A DNA stretch of 64,000 bases from Hymenobacter canadensis (GTDB taxonomy: Bacteria > Bacteroidota > Bacteroidia > Cytophagales > Hymenobacteraceae): positions 434,001-498,000 of the forward strand of contig NZ_CP114767.1 of assembly GCF_027359925.1 (NCBI RefSeq), in the 5' to 3' direction. Under the pieces are notes generated by a model. That model ran no database searches and was not told the DNA's origin. It was given only the letters and a program-made list of their open reading frames with translations. This document shows, one piece after another, positions 18,432 through 26,977 of this stretch. Position 1 is the first letter of the stretch. The number at the start of each line of letters is the position of its first letter. Both the position numbers and the translations under genes were made by a program.

Positions 18432-19217
18432 TTAGTTTACGCTTTTCACCGGCTCGTCGCCGGCCACCCAGATGTCTACCAGCTGGCCCATGCGGATGGT
18501 GGCGTCGGGGGCAGCCACGGGGCGCTGCTTCACCACGGTGCCGTCGGTTTCGCCGTCCTGGGCGGGCTGGTAGAATACTTCGCCCAGCTGCAGGCCCTGG
18601 CCCACGAGCAGCGTAGTGGCTTCATCGGCCGGCATATTGATGAGGTTAGGCATTGGGAATTCCTGGTTGCCGAGGCCGTCGCCCACTTCCAGGTCTACCT
18701 TGGTGCCTTTGGCAATGGCCGCGCCGGGCGCAATGTCTTTGCCGCCCACCAGCTGCCGCAGCACGGCATTCTGCTGAATGTTAGGCACCAGCTTGATCTG
18801 GCCCACCACCAAATCGTAGCTGCCGAGAATCATCTGGGCGTTTTTCACCGAGCCATCCGTCAGCTTGGGCATCTTGATGACGGGCGGGTTTTTCATGGCC
18901 ACCGTGATATAGATCTTGCGGTCTTCCTTCACATTCTGGCCGGGCGCGGGGTCCTGGTTGAGTACTGTAAACGGGCGCGTGCCGGGGTTGTAGGAGCTGT
19001 CGTCGACGTAGAAGCGTAGGTTGCGCTCGTCGAGGTAGTCTTCGAGGTCGGCCTGGTTCATGCCCGTGATTTTAGGCACCACAATGGTTTCGCCGTGGTT
19101 GGTGGTCAGGGGCAGATACACAAAGAAGAACCCGAACACCAGCGCCGCCGTGGCCAGGCCAATCACCAGCAGGTGCTTTACCAGGTCAAGCGGCGTATCA
19201 GATTTGAAAAAGGACAT
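18432..19217 (-). CDS. Membrane-anchored PASTA-domain protein
   Basis: 261 residues. A short cytoplasmic N-terminus, one membrane helix (about 15-36) and three PASTA-type repeats (near 46-108, 112-180 and 184-252) facing the periplasm. PASTA domains bind peptidoglycan fragments or act as structural spacers in penicillin-binding proteins and Ser/Thr kinases; this protein has neither enzyme domain. It lies 99 bp after the tandem D-Ala-D-Ala ligase on the same strand, so a cell-wall role is likely. Its start codon abuts a family-F repeat arm. Confidence 0.9.
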   Translation of the reverse strand: MSFFKSDTPLDLVKHLLVIGLATAALVFGFFFVYLPLTTNHGETIVVPKITGMNQADLEDYLDERNLRFYVDDSSYNPGTRPFTVLNQDPAPGQNVKEDRKIYITVAMKNPPVIKMPKLTDGSVKNAQMILGSYDLVVGQIKLVPNIQQNAVLRQLVGGKDIAPGAAIAKGTKVDLEVGDGLGNQEFPMPNLINMPADEATTLLVGQGLQLGEVFYQPAQDGETDGTVVKQRPVAAPDATIRMGQLVDIWVAGDEPVKSVN

Positions 19218-19325
19218 GTAGCGTAAGCTTTAGCTTGCGCCGCCAGTTGTGGATGAGCGGCGAGGGAGAAGGAAAAAAGGAAGAGTCAGCGGGCGGTTAA
19301 CGGCACAAGCTAAAGCTTATGCTAC
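19218..19325. repeat. Inverted repeat, family F, between ddl and the PASTA gene
   Basis: 25-bp arms at 19218-19242 and 19301-19325 (GTAGC-TAAGCTTTAGCTTG core) with two mismatches. The left arm touches the PASTA start codon. The right arm contains the last two codons and the TAA stop of the ligase gene. A further single copy is at 22211-22235. Confidence 0.88.
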
Positions 19326-22076
19326 AATCTGCCGCTCACTGCGCTGCTTGCCGAACTCCAGGATCTGGTCGATGAACTGGTAGGGCGTATAGCCGGCCAG
19401 CGCGGTCTGGTGGAAGATGCAGGTGGCGGGTGTCATGCCGGGCAGCGAGTTTACCTCGATGATAAGCACTTCCACCGCCCCGTTGTCGCGCACGCGCACA
19501 AAGGCGTCGATGCGGGCGTAGCCCTGGATGTTCAGGATTTCGGCCACGCGGCGCAGCTCCTGCTTCACTTCCTCGGAAATGCGCTGGCGCTCCTGGGGCT
19601 CCGGCGCGTAGCGGGCCGGCGTGATGTTCTGGCCTTCGCCGGCCAGAAACTTCTCCTCCAGGCTCAGCACCTCGCCGGTCGCCAGGGCCTCCGAGGCTTC
19701 AAATACCTCAATCTGTAGCTCGCCCTCGGGGCCGTAGTGCGTGAGCAGGCCGCCGGTTACTTCCAGGAAATGGGCTGCGCCGTCGCGCGAAATCAGGGTT
19801 TCCACCAGGAAAGCGTCCTTCTGCGGAAATTCCTCCTTGAAGCCCAGGCTGAGCGTGGTGGCCTCGGCGGGCATCAGGTCTTCTTGGTTGCGGAAGATGA
19901 GGCGGGTGAAGGCCTCCAACTCCGGCCGGGTCTTGATTTTCTTCACGGCCGAGGAGCAGCCGTCGTCGGCGGGCTTGGCGATGAAGGGGTAGGGGAACTG
20001 CGTTTCCAGGCTCTGGTAGAAGCTTTCGGCGTCGGCGGCCCACTCCAGGCGGCTGGCCATGCGGTGCTCGGCCACGCGCAGCCCGGCTTCGCGCAGTCGG
20101 CGGTTGGTTTCAAACTTGTTGATCGTGACCGAGGAGCTGTCCACGCCTGAGCCGTTGTAGGGCAGCCTGAACTTTTCCAGCTCGCGCTGCAGGGCACCAT
20201 CCTCGCCGGGGCGGCCGTGCAGGGCAATAAACACCTCGTCCACCATGTCGGCCAGCTCCGTGAACGACACGCGGCGCGGCTGGGCCGTGAGCTGCCCCGC
20301 AAAGGTGCGGGTGATTTCGTGGGCTTCCTGCCGGATACGCTCCAGGATGGGGTGCAGGCCATGGCCGGCTTCCATGTGCTCCACTTTTTCCCGGATGTCG
20401 TCGGCGTTATCCTTAAGCATCACGTTGATGGGCAGCACGTAGAGGCGGAACTCGTCGCTGTTGCCGGTCAGGAACACGGGCACCGGCTCGTACTTCACCG
20501 AGGAGCTAAGCTTCTCGAAGATGTTGCGGCCGCTTTCCACCGAAATGTGCCGCTCCGATGAGTAGCCGCCCATAATCACGGCCACTTTGGTGCGGGTGCG
20601 CACCTCGCTGGCCCGGGCCGCCACGGCGGCATCCAGCTGCGCGAGCAGGCCGGCCAGGCGCACTGGCTGCATGCCGCCGCGCCGCCGCGCCGCCAGCGAC
20701 GTGCGAATCAGGAACGTGAGAAACTGCGATGGATTCAAACCGATTTCAGCCGCCTGGTGAAAAAAGAACGACGCCGGCAACATGCCGGAAGTGGTGTTCG
20801 GGTCGTTGAGGAAGAGTTGACCGTCGGGGGAAATAAACCCATCCAGGCGCGCATACACCTGGAAACCGAAGGTGGTGAACATCTCCTCGCAGGCCTCGCG
20901 GATGCGCTGGATATCGGCTTCAGGTAGGTCGATGGGCGTTATTTTGCGGCTCAGGCCGGGCAGGTATTTCGAGCGGTAGTCGAACATCTCCTCGCCCTTC
21001 ACAATCTCCGTGGGCGGCAGCGCCAGCGGCTGGCCGTTGGGGTCTTCCACCACGATGCACGAAAACTCACGGCCCTGCACGAAGCTTTCCACTAGCACCT
21101 GCGCCTCGCCGTCCACGTTGGTCAGCAGCACCGATTCGGCGGTCTGCAGCCGCTCGTTCAGGGCAGCCAGCAGGGCTTCGGGGTGGTAGAGGAAATTAGT
21201 TGTTTGTTGCTGGTTGTCAGTTGTCAGGTCATCATTAACTGACAACGAAGAACCGACAACTGACAACTCATCAAGGACCACCGGTAGGCCGATACCGTCG
21301 CGGATATCCACCAGCTGCTGCAGCCACTGGATTTTCTTATCGTCGGTGAGGGCCAGCCACTCGTGGCGGGTTACGGTTTTGCGGAACAGGCTGCGCTCGA
21401 CGGCGGCCTGAAACTGGGCCAGGTTGGCTTCGCGCAGGATGCTGATGCCGATGCTGCTGCCCTGGCGCGGCGCCTTGAACACCAGCGGCAAGCCCAGCTC
21501 GCGCACCAGATAGTCGAGCGTGGCCTGCGGGTCGGCGGCGTCCCAGTCCTCCGTGCCGATGACGCGGAAGTCGGGTGTAGGGCGGTGCAGGGCCTTGAGC
21601 AGCTGCTTCTGAGCCACTTTGTTGATGCCAAACGCTGAGGGCAGAATGCCGGAGCCGGAATACGGAATGCCGTACCACTCCAGCAGGCCCTGAATAGCGC
21701 CGTCTTCGCCGCCCGGGCCGTGCAGGGCCAGGAAGGCGAAATTCATCAGTTCGCGCAGCTCCTGGGGCTGCACGCGGCGGCCCACCTCCGAGATGATGCG
21801 GTCCTGCTCGTCCAGGCTCAGGTGGCCGAGGCTTTCCAGGTACACCTGCCAGGGCCGCTCGGTGCGCGGCAGCGCCGCGGTGGGCGGGTAGAAGTCACGG
21901 ATGGTGCCTTTATAGATGAAGTGCCAGTCGAGCAGAATAAAGTTGCCGCTGCTGTCCACAAACACGGGCACGGCCTCAAAGAGGGCCTTGTCGAGGTTGT
22001 CGTATACGGTGCGGCCGCCCGCAAAGCTGATTTCCCGCTCACGCGACGGGCCGCCGAAGAAGATGCCGATTTTCAT
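19317..22076 (-). CDS. ddl: Tandem-fused D-alanine-D-alanine ligase (two ligase modules)
   Basis: 919 residues from ATG 22076, more than twice the usual 300-370. Module 1 (about 1-465) starts IGIFFGGPSREREISFAGG and has HGPGGEDG, YSGSG, the ATP-grasp loop RQGSSIG and NDPNTTSGM. Module 2 (about 496-919) starts VAVIMGGYSSERHIS and has HGRPGEDG, YNGSG, a changed loop DDGCSSAV, and EVNSLPGMTP. Both keep most substrate and metal residues, so either or both may be active. The enzyme makes the D-Ala-D-Ala dipeptide for peptidoglycan. Residues about 270-293 are an in-frame insert from a palindromic repeat. A PASTA gene follows in the operon. Confidence 0.9.
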   Translation of the reverse strand: MKIGIFFGGPSREREISFAGGRTVYDNLDKALFEAVPVFVDSSGNFILLDWHFIYKGTIRDFYPPTAALPRTERPWQVYLESLGHLSLDEQDRIISEVGRRVQPQELRELMNFAFLALHGPGGEDGAIQGLLEWYGIPYSGSGILPSAFGINKVAQKQLLKALHRPTPDFRVIGTEDWDAADPQATLDYLVRELGLPLVFKAPRQGSSIGISILREANLAQFQAAVERSLFRKTVTRHEWLALTDDKKIQWLQQLVDIRDGIGLPVVLDELSVVGSSLSVNDDLTTDNQQQTTNFLYHPEALLAALNERLQTAESVLLTNVDGEAQVLVESFVQGREFSCIVVEDPNGQPLALPPTEIVKGEEMFDYRSKYLPGLSRKITPIDLPEADIQRIREACEEMFTTFGFQVYARLDGFISPDGQLFLNDPNTTSGMLPASFFFHQAAEIGLNPSQFLTFLIRTSLAARRRGGMQPVRLAGLLAQLDAAVAARASEVRTRTKVAVIMGGYSSERHISVESGRNIFEKLSSSVKYEPVPVFLTGNSDEFRLYVLPINVMLKDNADDIREKVEHMEAGHGLHPILERIRQEAHEITRTFAGQLTAQPRRVSFTELADMVDEVFIALHGRPGEDGALQRELEKFRLPYNGSGVDSSSVTINKFETNRRLREAGLRVAEHRMASRLEWAADAESFYQSLETQFPYPFIAKPADDGCSSAVKKIKTRPELEAFTRLIFRNQEDLMPAEATTLSLGFKEEFPQKDAFLVETLISRDGAAHFLEVTGGLLTHYGPEGELQIEVFEASEALATGEVLSLEEKFLAGEGQNITPARYAPEPQERQRISEEVKQELRRVAEILNIQGYARIDAFVRVRDNGAVEVLIIEVNSLPGMTPATCIFHQTALAGYTPYQFIDQILEFGKQRSERQIVA
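21213..21267. repeat. Palindromic repeat in frame inside ddl, family G
   Basis: 13-bp arms GTTGTCAGTTGTC (21213-21225) and its complement (21255-21267), 29 bp apart, with a further AACTGACAAC copy between. In the ligase frame it encodes a Ser/Thr/Asn/Gln-rich stretch (about residues 270-293) unlike the neighbouring protein. Confidence 0.8.
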
Positions 22077-22084
22077 AGGTAGCG

Positions 22085-22092
22085 CAAAGGTA
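22085..22092 (-). promoter_or_regulatory. -7 box just upstream of the tandem ddl start
   Basis: On the minus strand TACCTTTG matches TAnnTTTG and ends 8 bp before the ATG at 22076, so the mRNA would have almost no leader. No clear -33 TTG was found at the right spacing. Confidence 0.45.
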
Positions 22093-22210
22093 CGGGGATG
22101 TAACATAAGCTGTGACCAGAATAACGCACCCCACTCAAAGTGCTGCCCGCTCCGGTCCGACAGTGGCCTTTGTCGGACCAGCACGCAGCGCTTTCCGTAT
22201 ACGGCCAGTA

Positions 22211-22235
22211 CGGCACAAGCTAAAGCTTATGCTAC
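22211..22235. repeat. Family F repeat, single copy upstream of pgk
   Basis: Identical over 26 bp to the right arm at 19301-19326, and 30 bp before the pgk start codon. No partner arm lies nearby. It is followed by ATTCG, giving a weak -7-like TACATTCG. Confidence 0.8.
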
Positions 22236-22264
22236 ATTCGCGCCGTCATCCAACCAACCCGCTT

Positions 22265-23455
22265 ATGCAAACCCTCGATCAGTACAACTTCGCCGGCAAG
22301 CGCGCCGTGGTGCGCGTAGATTTCAACGTGCCGCTCGACAAGAGCTTCGCCATCACCGACGATACCCGCATTCGGGCGGCCACGCCGACTATCAAGAAAA
22401 TTCTGGCCGATGGCGGCTCGGTGGTGCTGCTCTCGCACCTGGGCCGACCCAAAGGCGGCCCCGAAGACAAGTTTTCGTTGAAGCACATTGTGGCCCGCCT
22501 GAGCCAGGAGTACGGCACCGAAGTACAGTTTGCTACCGATGCGCTGCAGGCCCAAGCCCAGGCCGACGCGTTGCAGCCCGGCCAGATTCTGCTGGTGGAA
22601 AACGTGCGTTTCTATGCTGAGGAAGAGAAAGGCGAAGCTGGCTTTGCTGAGAAGCTGGCTCCGCTAGGTAATGTATATGTGAACGATGCCTTCGGAGCCG
22701 CGCACCGCAAGCACGCCTCCACGGCCGTGATGGCCAGTCACTTCGCCCCCGCTGACCGCGTGGCCGGCTACCTGCTGCAGAGTGAGCTCGACAACGCCCA
22801 GAAAGTGCTGGAGCACGCCGAGCGCCCGTTCACGGCCATTATGGGCGGCGCCAAGATTTCGGATAAGATCCAGCTGATTGAGAAGCTGCTCGATAAGGTC
22901 GATAACCTGCTCATCGGCGGCGGTATGGCCTACACGTTTGCCAAAGCGCAGGGCGGCCAGATCGGCAGCTCGCTGCTGGAAGCCGACAAGATGGACCTGG
23001 CCCTGCGCCTTATCGAGCAGGCCAAGGCCAAAGGCGTAAACCTGGTGCTGCCCACCGACAGCCTCATTGCCGACAAATTCGCCAACGACGCCCAGATCAA
23101 AGAGGCCGCCAACAGCGAAATTCCGGAGGGCTGGATGGGCCTCGATCTGGGCCCGGAGTCCAGCAAGGCTTTTGCCGAAGTGGTGCGTAATTCCAAGACC
23201 ATCCTCTGGAACGGCCCGATGGGCGTGTTCGAGATGCCCAGCTTCGCCAAAGGCACCCAGGCCGTGGCCCAGGCCATTGCCGAGGCCACCGAAGCCGGCG
23301 CCTTCAGCCTCATCGGCGGCGGCGACTCGGCGGCGGCCGTCAACCAGATGGGCTTCTCTGATAAGGTGAGCTACATCAGCACCGGCGGCGGTGCTCTGCT
23401 GGAGTACATGGAAGGCAAAGAGCTGCCTGGCGTGGCGGCGCTGGAAGGCCGGTAA
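22265..23455 (+). CDS. pgk: Phosphoglycerate kinase
   Basis: 396 residues from ATG 22265, the normal length; the open frame before it lacks pgk similarity. Hallmarks: RVDFNVP in the N-terminal substrate site, [29 protein letters not shown], the nucleotide loop GGGDSAAAV and the C-terminal [14 protein letters not shown]. It makes ATP from 1,3-bisphosphoglycerate in glycolysis and runs backwards in gluconeogenesis. Divergent from the tandem ddl; its 3' end is followed by a large family-B repeat pair. Confidence 0.97.
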   Translation: MQTLDQYNFAGKRAVVRVDFNVPLDKSFAITDDTRIRAATPTIKKILADGGSVVLLSHLGRPKGGPEDKFSLKHIVARLSQEYGTEVQFATDALQAQAQADALQPGQILLVENVRFYAEEEKGEAGFAEKLAPLGNVYVNDAFGAAHRKHASTAVMASHFAPADRVAGYLLQSELDNAQKVLEHAERPFTAIMGGAKISDKIQLIEKLLDKVDNLLIGGGMAYTFAKAQGGQIGSSLLEADKMDLALRLIEQAKAKGVNLVLPTDSLIADKFANDAQIKEAANSEIPEGWMGLDLGPESSKAFAEVVRNSKTILWNGPMGVFEMPSFAKGTQAVAQAIAEATEAGAFSLIGGGDSAAAVNQMGFSDKVSYISTGGGALLEYMEGKELPGVAALEGR

Positions 23456-23461
23456 GAACAC

Positions 23462-23577
23462 GTAACGCGAAGCTCCTGCTTCAGCAAACGAGCGAAGCGA
23501 GTATCCGGGACTGCACCACAAGGTACGGTCCCGGATACTCGCTTTGCTCGTTCGCTGAAGCAGGAGCTTCGCGTTAC
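23462..23577. repeat. Inverted repeat, family B, after pgk
   Basis: 51-bp, almost perfect arms at 23462-23512 and 23527-23577 that resemble the pair upstream of recQ (10316-10424). Loop of 14 bp. It lies between the convergent pgk and the gene at 23581 and ends 3 bp from the latter's stop codon. It may act as terminator for either. Confidence 0.9.
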
Positions 23578-23580
23578 TGT

Positions 23581-24222
23581 CTAATTCACATACGGCGTTT
23601 CCAGGTCCTGGCCCATGCTGCGCATGGTGTCGAGGGAGAGGCGGCCGGTGAGGCGGGTGGCGCTGATGCGGGCCTCGGTGTCGGTCAGCACCTCCAAGTT
23701 GCGCAACCATTGCAGGCGGTGCAGCTGGATTTCGATGGGGCCGAGCGGGTTCACCTGGCCGTATTCGTGGCGCAGGTAGCTTTTGGTGCGGCGGTCCAGG
23801 GCCTCAGCAAAACCGTGCAGGGCAGCCTGCTCGGAAGAACGGTCGGCGAGAATGATGCTGGAACGGGACGTGAGCAGCACAAACTCGCGCCACTGGTGCT
23901 GCCAGCCGTACCAGGCGTAGGCCAATAAGCTGCCGCCCAGGCCCAGCGCCCACAGCCAGAAGTCCGCCACAAATGAGGCATCGTGGCGGTGGTCGAGGGT
24001 GAAGGTGAACAGGCACCAGCCCACAATGGCCAGCAGGCTAAGTAGTTTTTTGTGTGGCACGGCACTCCGGCGCTCCACCCGCACGGGCAGAATCTCCTCG
24101 TAGGGCAGCTCTACTTCCAGCAGGGCCCGCCCGCTTGATTCGCGCTGGCAGATATAAAGGCCGTGCTGGCGCAGCGCCAGCTGGGTGCTGCCGGCCCACA
24201 ACCGGCGTTGTTCAAGAAGCAT
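23581..24222 (-). CDS. Uncharacterised protein with two membrane helices
   Basis: 213 residues from ATG 24222. An N-terminal 55-residue soluble part, a pair of hydrophobic helices (about 59-78 and 88-107), then about 105 soluble residues with a moderately charged, helical look. No catalytic motif is recognised. The layout resembles bacterial PH-domain-like membrane proteins (a strand-rich segment, helical hairpin, another strand-rich segment with LLTSRSSIILADR), but that is only a guess. It stands alone beside the M50 protease gene on the same strand, 57 bp after it, and might be co-transcribed with it. Confidence 0.6.
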   Translation of the reverse strand: MLLEQRRLWAGSTQLALRQHGLYICQRESSGRALLEVELPYEEILPVRVERRSAVPHKKLLSLLAIVGWCLFTFTLDHRHDASFVADFWLWALGLGGSLLAYAWYGWQHQWREFVLLTSRSSIILADRSSEQAALHGFAEALDRRTKSYLRHEYGQVNPLGPIEIQLHRLQWLRNLEVLTDTEARISATRLTGRLSLDTMRSMGQDLETPYVN

Positions 24223-24279
24223 GAAGTAGTAAAACGACGGCCGGGGCCGCCACGAAAAACAAACAGGAAATCAGGCCAC

Positions 24280-25509
24280 TCAGATAAATTCGAACGGGCT
24301 GGGCGTAAAACACAAGACAAAAATAACCAGCATCAGCCAGCCCAGCACCTTGCGCCCGCCGGAAAGCGGCGTTTCGTCGGGCGCTGGCGGATGAAACACG
24401 CCCATCAAGCGGCTCAACATCAGCCCGAATACCAGCCAGCCGGGGTTGCCCAGGATGCCCGGCACCGCCACCGTGCAGGCCAGCTGCACCGCCCCCATGC
24501 CTACCGCCAGCAGCAGCGCCTGCCAGAGCCGCGGCACCACCGGCCGCAGCACCACAAACAGGTAGGCAAAATACGGCGCGCCCCAGTAAAGCCACGTCTG
24601 GCCGGAAGTACGCAACGAAAACAGCCCTAGGCCGGCATAAAACACAAACCCCACAAACAGCACCCCCGACAGCCGGTTGAAGCGCCGGAAACCCAGCAAA
24701 CCGTACAGGATGTGCCCGCCATCTAGCTGGCCGATGGGCAGCAGGTTGAGGGCCGTGAAGAACAGCGCCAGCGCCCCGGCCAGCAGCACCGGATAGTGCG
24801 TCAATTCGTTAGGATGCGGCAGCCGGGTGGGGTCAGCAAACAGGTATTCGAGGCCCTGGTACAGCAGAGGCTTGGCCAGCGTGATGCCCTGCCCGTCGCC
24901 ATACACATAGAGGGCGTAGTCGGCGCCGTAGCGGGCATATTGCGGATGAATCTGGAAGATGTACTCGGGCGGCGGCAGGTGCGTGAAGCCGTAAATCAGC
25001 ACCGGCACCGCCAGCAGAAATCCCACCAGCGGCCCGGCCAGCCCGATATCGAAAAACTCCTTGCGCGAAAATATCCGGTCCTTGACCCGAATGACGGCCC
25101 CGAACGTGCCGATGGTGCTGAACATGCCCGTGAAAAACGGAATGTAATAGGGCAGCGTGGCCCGCACTCGGTGGTGCCGGGCGGTGAAGTAGTGCCCAAA
25201 CTCGTGCACGGTCAGCACCCCCAGAAAAGGCACCGAAAACCACAGGCCCTGCCGGATTTCGGCGGCCGTCAGGCCCGGGCCTTCAAAGGTGAACTTGCCG
25301 GTCATCCATTCGGCGCCGGCCAGCGTGGTGGTCAGCAGCGTGAGCACAAACAGGCCCAGATGCAGCGCATAGCGCCGCCAGCGTGGCGGTTCCGGTTTTT
25401 CAGCGTACCCGTCCTGCCAGGGCCCGTCTGGTTCCGAGAGTGGCAGATCAGGGCTGGCAGCGTCAGGAAAGGGGAGGAGCGGCGGACGGTTTTCGGTTGG
25501 AGAAGGCAC
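24280..25509 (-). CDS. Site-2-type intramembrane metalloprotease, M50 family
   Basis: 409 residues from a GTG at 25509; the next ATG is too far into the protein. A Pro-rich cytoplasmic N-terminus (1-45) precedes several membrane helices. The zinc site is HEFGH (His102, Glu103, His106) with the second ligand in NLLPIGQLDGGH, as in S2P/RseP-type proteases. No PDZ domain is visible. Such proteases cut membrane-bound regulators; the substrate is unknown. The start overlaps the end of the HAD phosphatase gene by 47 bp, indicating coupled translation. Confidence 0.9.
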   Translation of the reverse strand: MPSPTENRPPLLPFPDAASPDLPLSEPDGPWQDGYAEKPEPPRWRRYALHLGLFVLTLLTTTLAGAEWMTGKFTFEGPGLTAAEIRQGLWFSVPFLGVLTVHEFGHYFTARHHRVRATLPYYIPFFTGMFSTIGTFGAVIRVKDRIFSRKEFFDIGLAGPLVGFLLAVPVLIYGFTHLPPPEYIFQIHPQYARYGADYALYVYGDGQGITLAKPLLYQGLEYLFADPTRLPHPNELTHYPVLLAGALALFFTALNLLPIGQLDGGHILYGLLGFRRFNRLSGVLFVGFVFYAGLGLFSLRTSGQTWLYWGAPYFAYLFVVLRPVVPRLWQALLLAVGMGAVQLACTVAVPGILGNPGWLVFGLMLSRLMGVFHPPAPDETPLSGGRKVLGWLMLVIFVLCFTPSPFEFI

Positions 25510-26140
25510 TAAGGGCAGCGGGTAGGGCGTCGGAGAGAGTGAGGGGCGGGGCTAGGAACAGCGTGTGCATGCCCAGCCGTTGGGCCGTTTCGATGTGTTG
25601 AAAACTGTCCTCAATGAAAAGAGTTTCCTCGGCTTTCCAGTTCATCTGCTGCAGCGCGTGCCGGAAAATTTCCTCGCCCGGCTTGCGCAAGCCCACCTTC
25701 TGCGAGTAGAACACTTGGTCAAGGCAGTCGGCAATACCGTGCTCAAAGTCGTATTGTGCGCGAAGCACCCGATTTATCTGGTCGATGTGAATCTGGTTGG
25801 TATTGGACAGCAGCGCCGTCTGGTGGCCTTGGGTCCGCAGCTCCGCAATCAGGGCCAGCCGCTCGGCCGGCACATCCAGCAGCATAGCGTTCCAGGCAGC
25901 GTCCAGCTCCTCATCGGTGGCCTCCAGCTCATAGGTGGCGCGCAGGCCGTCCCGGAACTGCGCCGGGGTCAGGCGGCCCGTTTCCATCTGGTCGAACAGC
26001 TCCGACTGCGCTGCCTGCGTAAACGCAATGGTGCTGCCGTGCCGGTGCAGGCGGCTCATGGCGGTCAGGGTACGCTGATAGTCAATGTTGATTATAACGC
26101 CTCCAAAATCGAAGAGCAGGTTGGGCAGTTGGTGTGGCAT
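25463..26140 (-). CDS. HAD-superfamily phosphatase, YihX-like
   Basis: 225 residues from ATG 26140. Nucleophile Asp11 in LLFDFGGVIINIDY, motif II LLSNTN, motif III with Lys in QKVGLRKPGEEIF, motif IV ETLFIEDS. The DFGGV and INIDY pattern is like the YihX/haloacid-dehalogenase class IA phosphatases, which dephosphorylate small sugar phosphates. The first gene of a likely operon with the M50 protease, which it overlaps by 47 bp. Upstream, 26281-26298 is a perfect 8-bp-arm palindrome of unknown use. Confidence 0.88.
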   Translation of the reverse strand: MPHQLPNLLFDFGGVIINIDYQRTLTAMSRLHRHGSTIAFTQAAQSELFDQMETGRLTPAQFRDGLRATYELEATDEELDAAWNAMLLDVPAERLALIAELRTQGHQTALLSNTNQIHIDQINRVLRAQYDFEHGIADCLDQVFYSQKVGLRKPGEEIFRHALQQMNWKAEETLFIEDSFQHIETAQRLGMHTLFLAPPLTLSDALPAALSAFSNRKPSAAPPLS

Positions 26141-26313
26141 ACGGGAAACAGCTAAAGGCCAGGCCGGCAGACCATCGGGGGCACCAGCGGTTGCAAAAGT
26201 CTCACTCCGCGGCAGCAAATACCAATTTCGCGTTGCAAATCCGGCCGCAATGGCCGAAGTTTGTAGGGCCGAAGTCGGATGCTAAACCTTGGTTTAGCCG
26301 CCGGCGACGCACC

Positions 26314-26387
26314 GGGCCTATAGCTCAATCGGTTAGAGCAGCTGACTCATAATCAGCAGGTCACTGGTTCGATTCCAGTTGGGCCCA
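26314..26387 (+). tRNA. tRNA with CAU anticodon (elongator Met, or Ile2)
   Basis: Full cloverleaf: acceptor GGGCCTA/TGGGCCC with one G-U pair, D arm, anticodon stem GCTGA/TCAGC with loop CTCATAA (anticodon CAT), and T arm CTGG-TTCGATT-CCAG. The CCA end is not encoded (ACCC follows). CAU can mean Met or lysidine-modified Ile; the sequence alone does not settle it. Confidence 0.92.
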
Positions 26388-26391
26388 CCCT

Positions 26392-26437
26392 AAAAACCGG
26401 ATCTGATACCTTTCGAGGTGTCAGATCCGGTTTTTTG
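26392..26437 (+). terminator. Terminator of the tRNA gene
   Basis: Long, nearly perfect stem from 26392 to 26436 with a TTCG-type loop and a run of six T, starting 5 bp after the tRNA. Confidence 0.88.
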
Positions 26438-26977
26438 GCTTTTAGGTAGTGCAAAGCGGGATATTGTGAAAAGAGAGCCGCACGGCCGGGCTGATATATG
26501 TGGATTACGAGCCCGAAAACACTACGTACGCAAAGCACCCGCACCATCGGATAGATGAAAATCCACCAGCCTCAATGCCGTTTTATCGGCTCGAGGCTGG
26601 TGGATTGCTTTTGCCAGGATACCAGTGCCCGGAAGATGCTTGCGCATGGCTCTTGAGTTAGAGCAAAGGATGGCGCGTACTGTATAGATGGTGATTGCAC
26701 TATGTATTGTAAAAACTTAATATTTAAAGCTGACACGGGTTTAAGGTGGCATTTTGCCCAGACCTCCTGCTTTGCAAATAGGAGACGAGAGAAGATATTT
26801 TTCTCGTTTTGGGATTATTTTGGAACCATTGGTAGATATTATTATCCGTTTGAAAAATAAAATCATATAAATTATTGATTTAAGAATAAATTACGTTTAT
26901 TTGTTCTATAACTGATCTAAGCACTGGCTCACCATCCCACCTGTTGTCGGCTCCTCTTATTTTACTCAACAGTACCA
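26438..26977. other. 540-bp AT-rich leader of the exopolysaccharide cluster
   Basis: No convincing gene. 26560-26606 is a strong hairpin with 14-bp arms (AATCCACCAGCCTC and complement). The last 250 bp are very AT-rich compared with flanking genes. A promoter candidate has TTG (26875-26877), an 18-bp spacer and TTTATTTG (26896-26903), about 75 bp before the first cluster gene. Such long AT-rich leaders often hold polysaccharide-operon control sites. Confidence 0.5.

Noticed and set aside
26281..26298. Perfect palindrome GCTAAACC-TT-GGTTTAGC just before the tRNA gene
   Set aside because: No T-run and no conserved partner, so not called as a terminator or operator.
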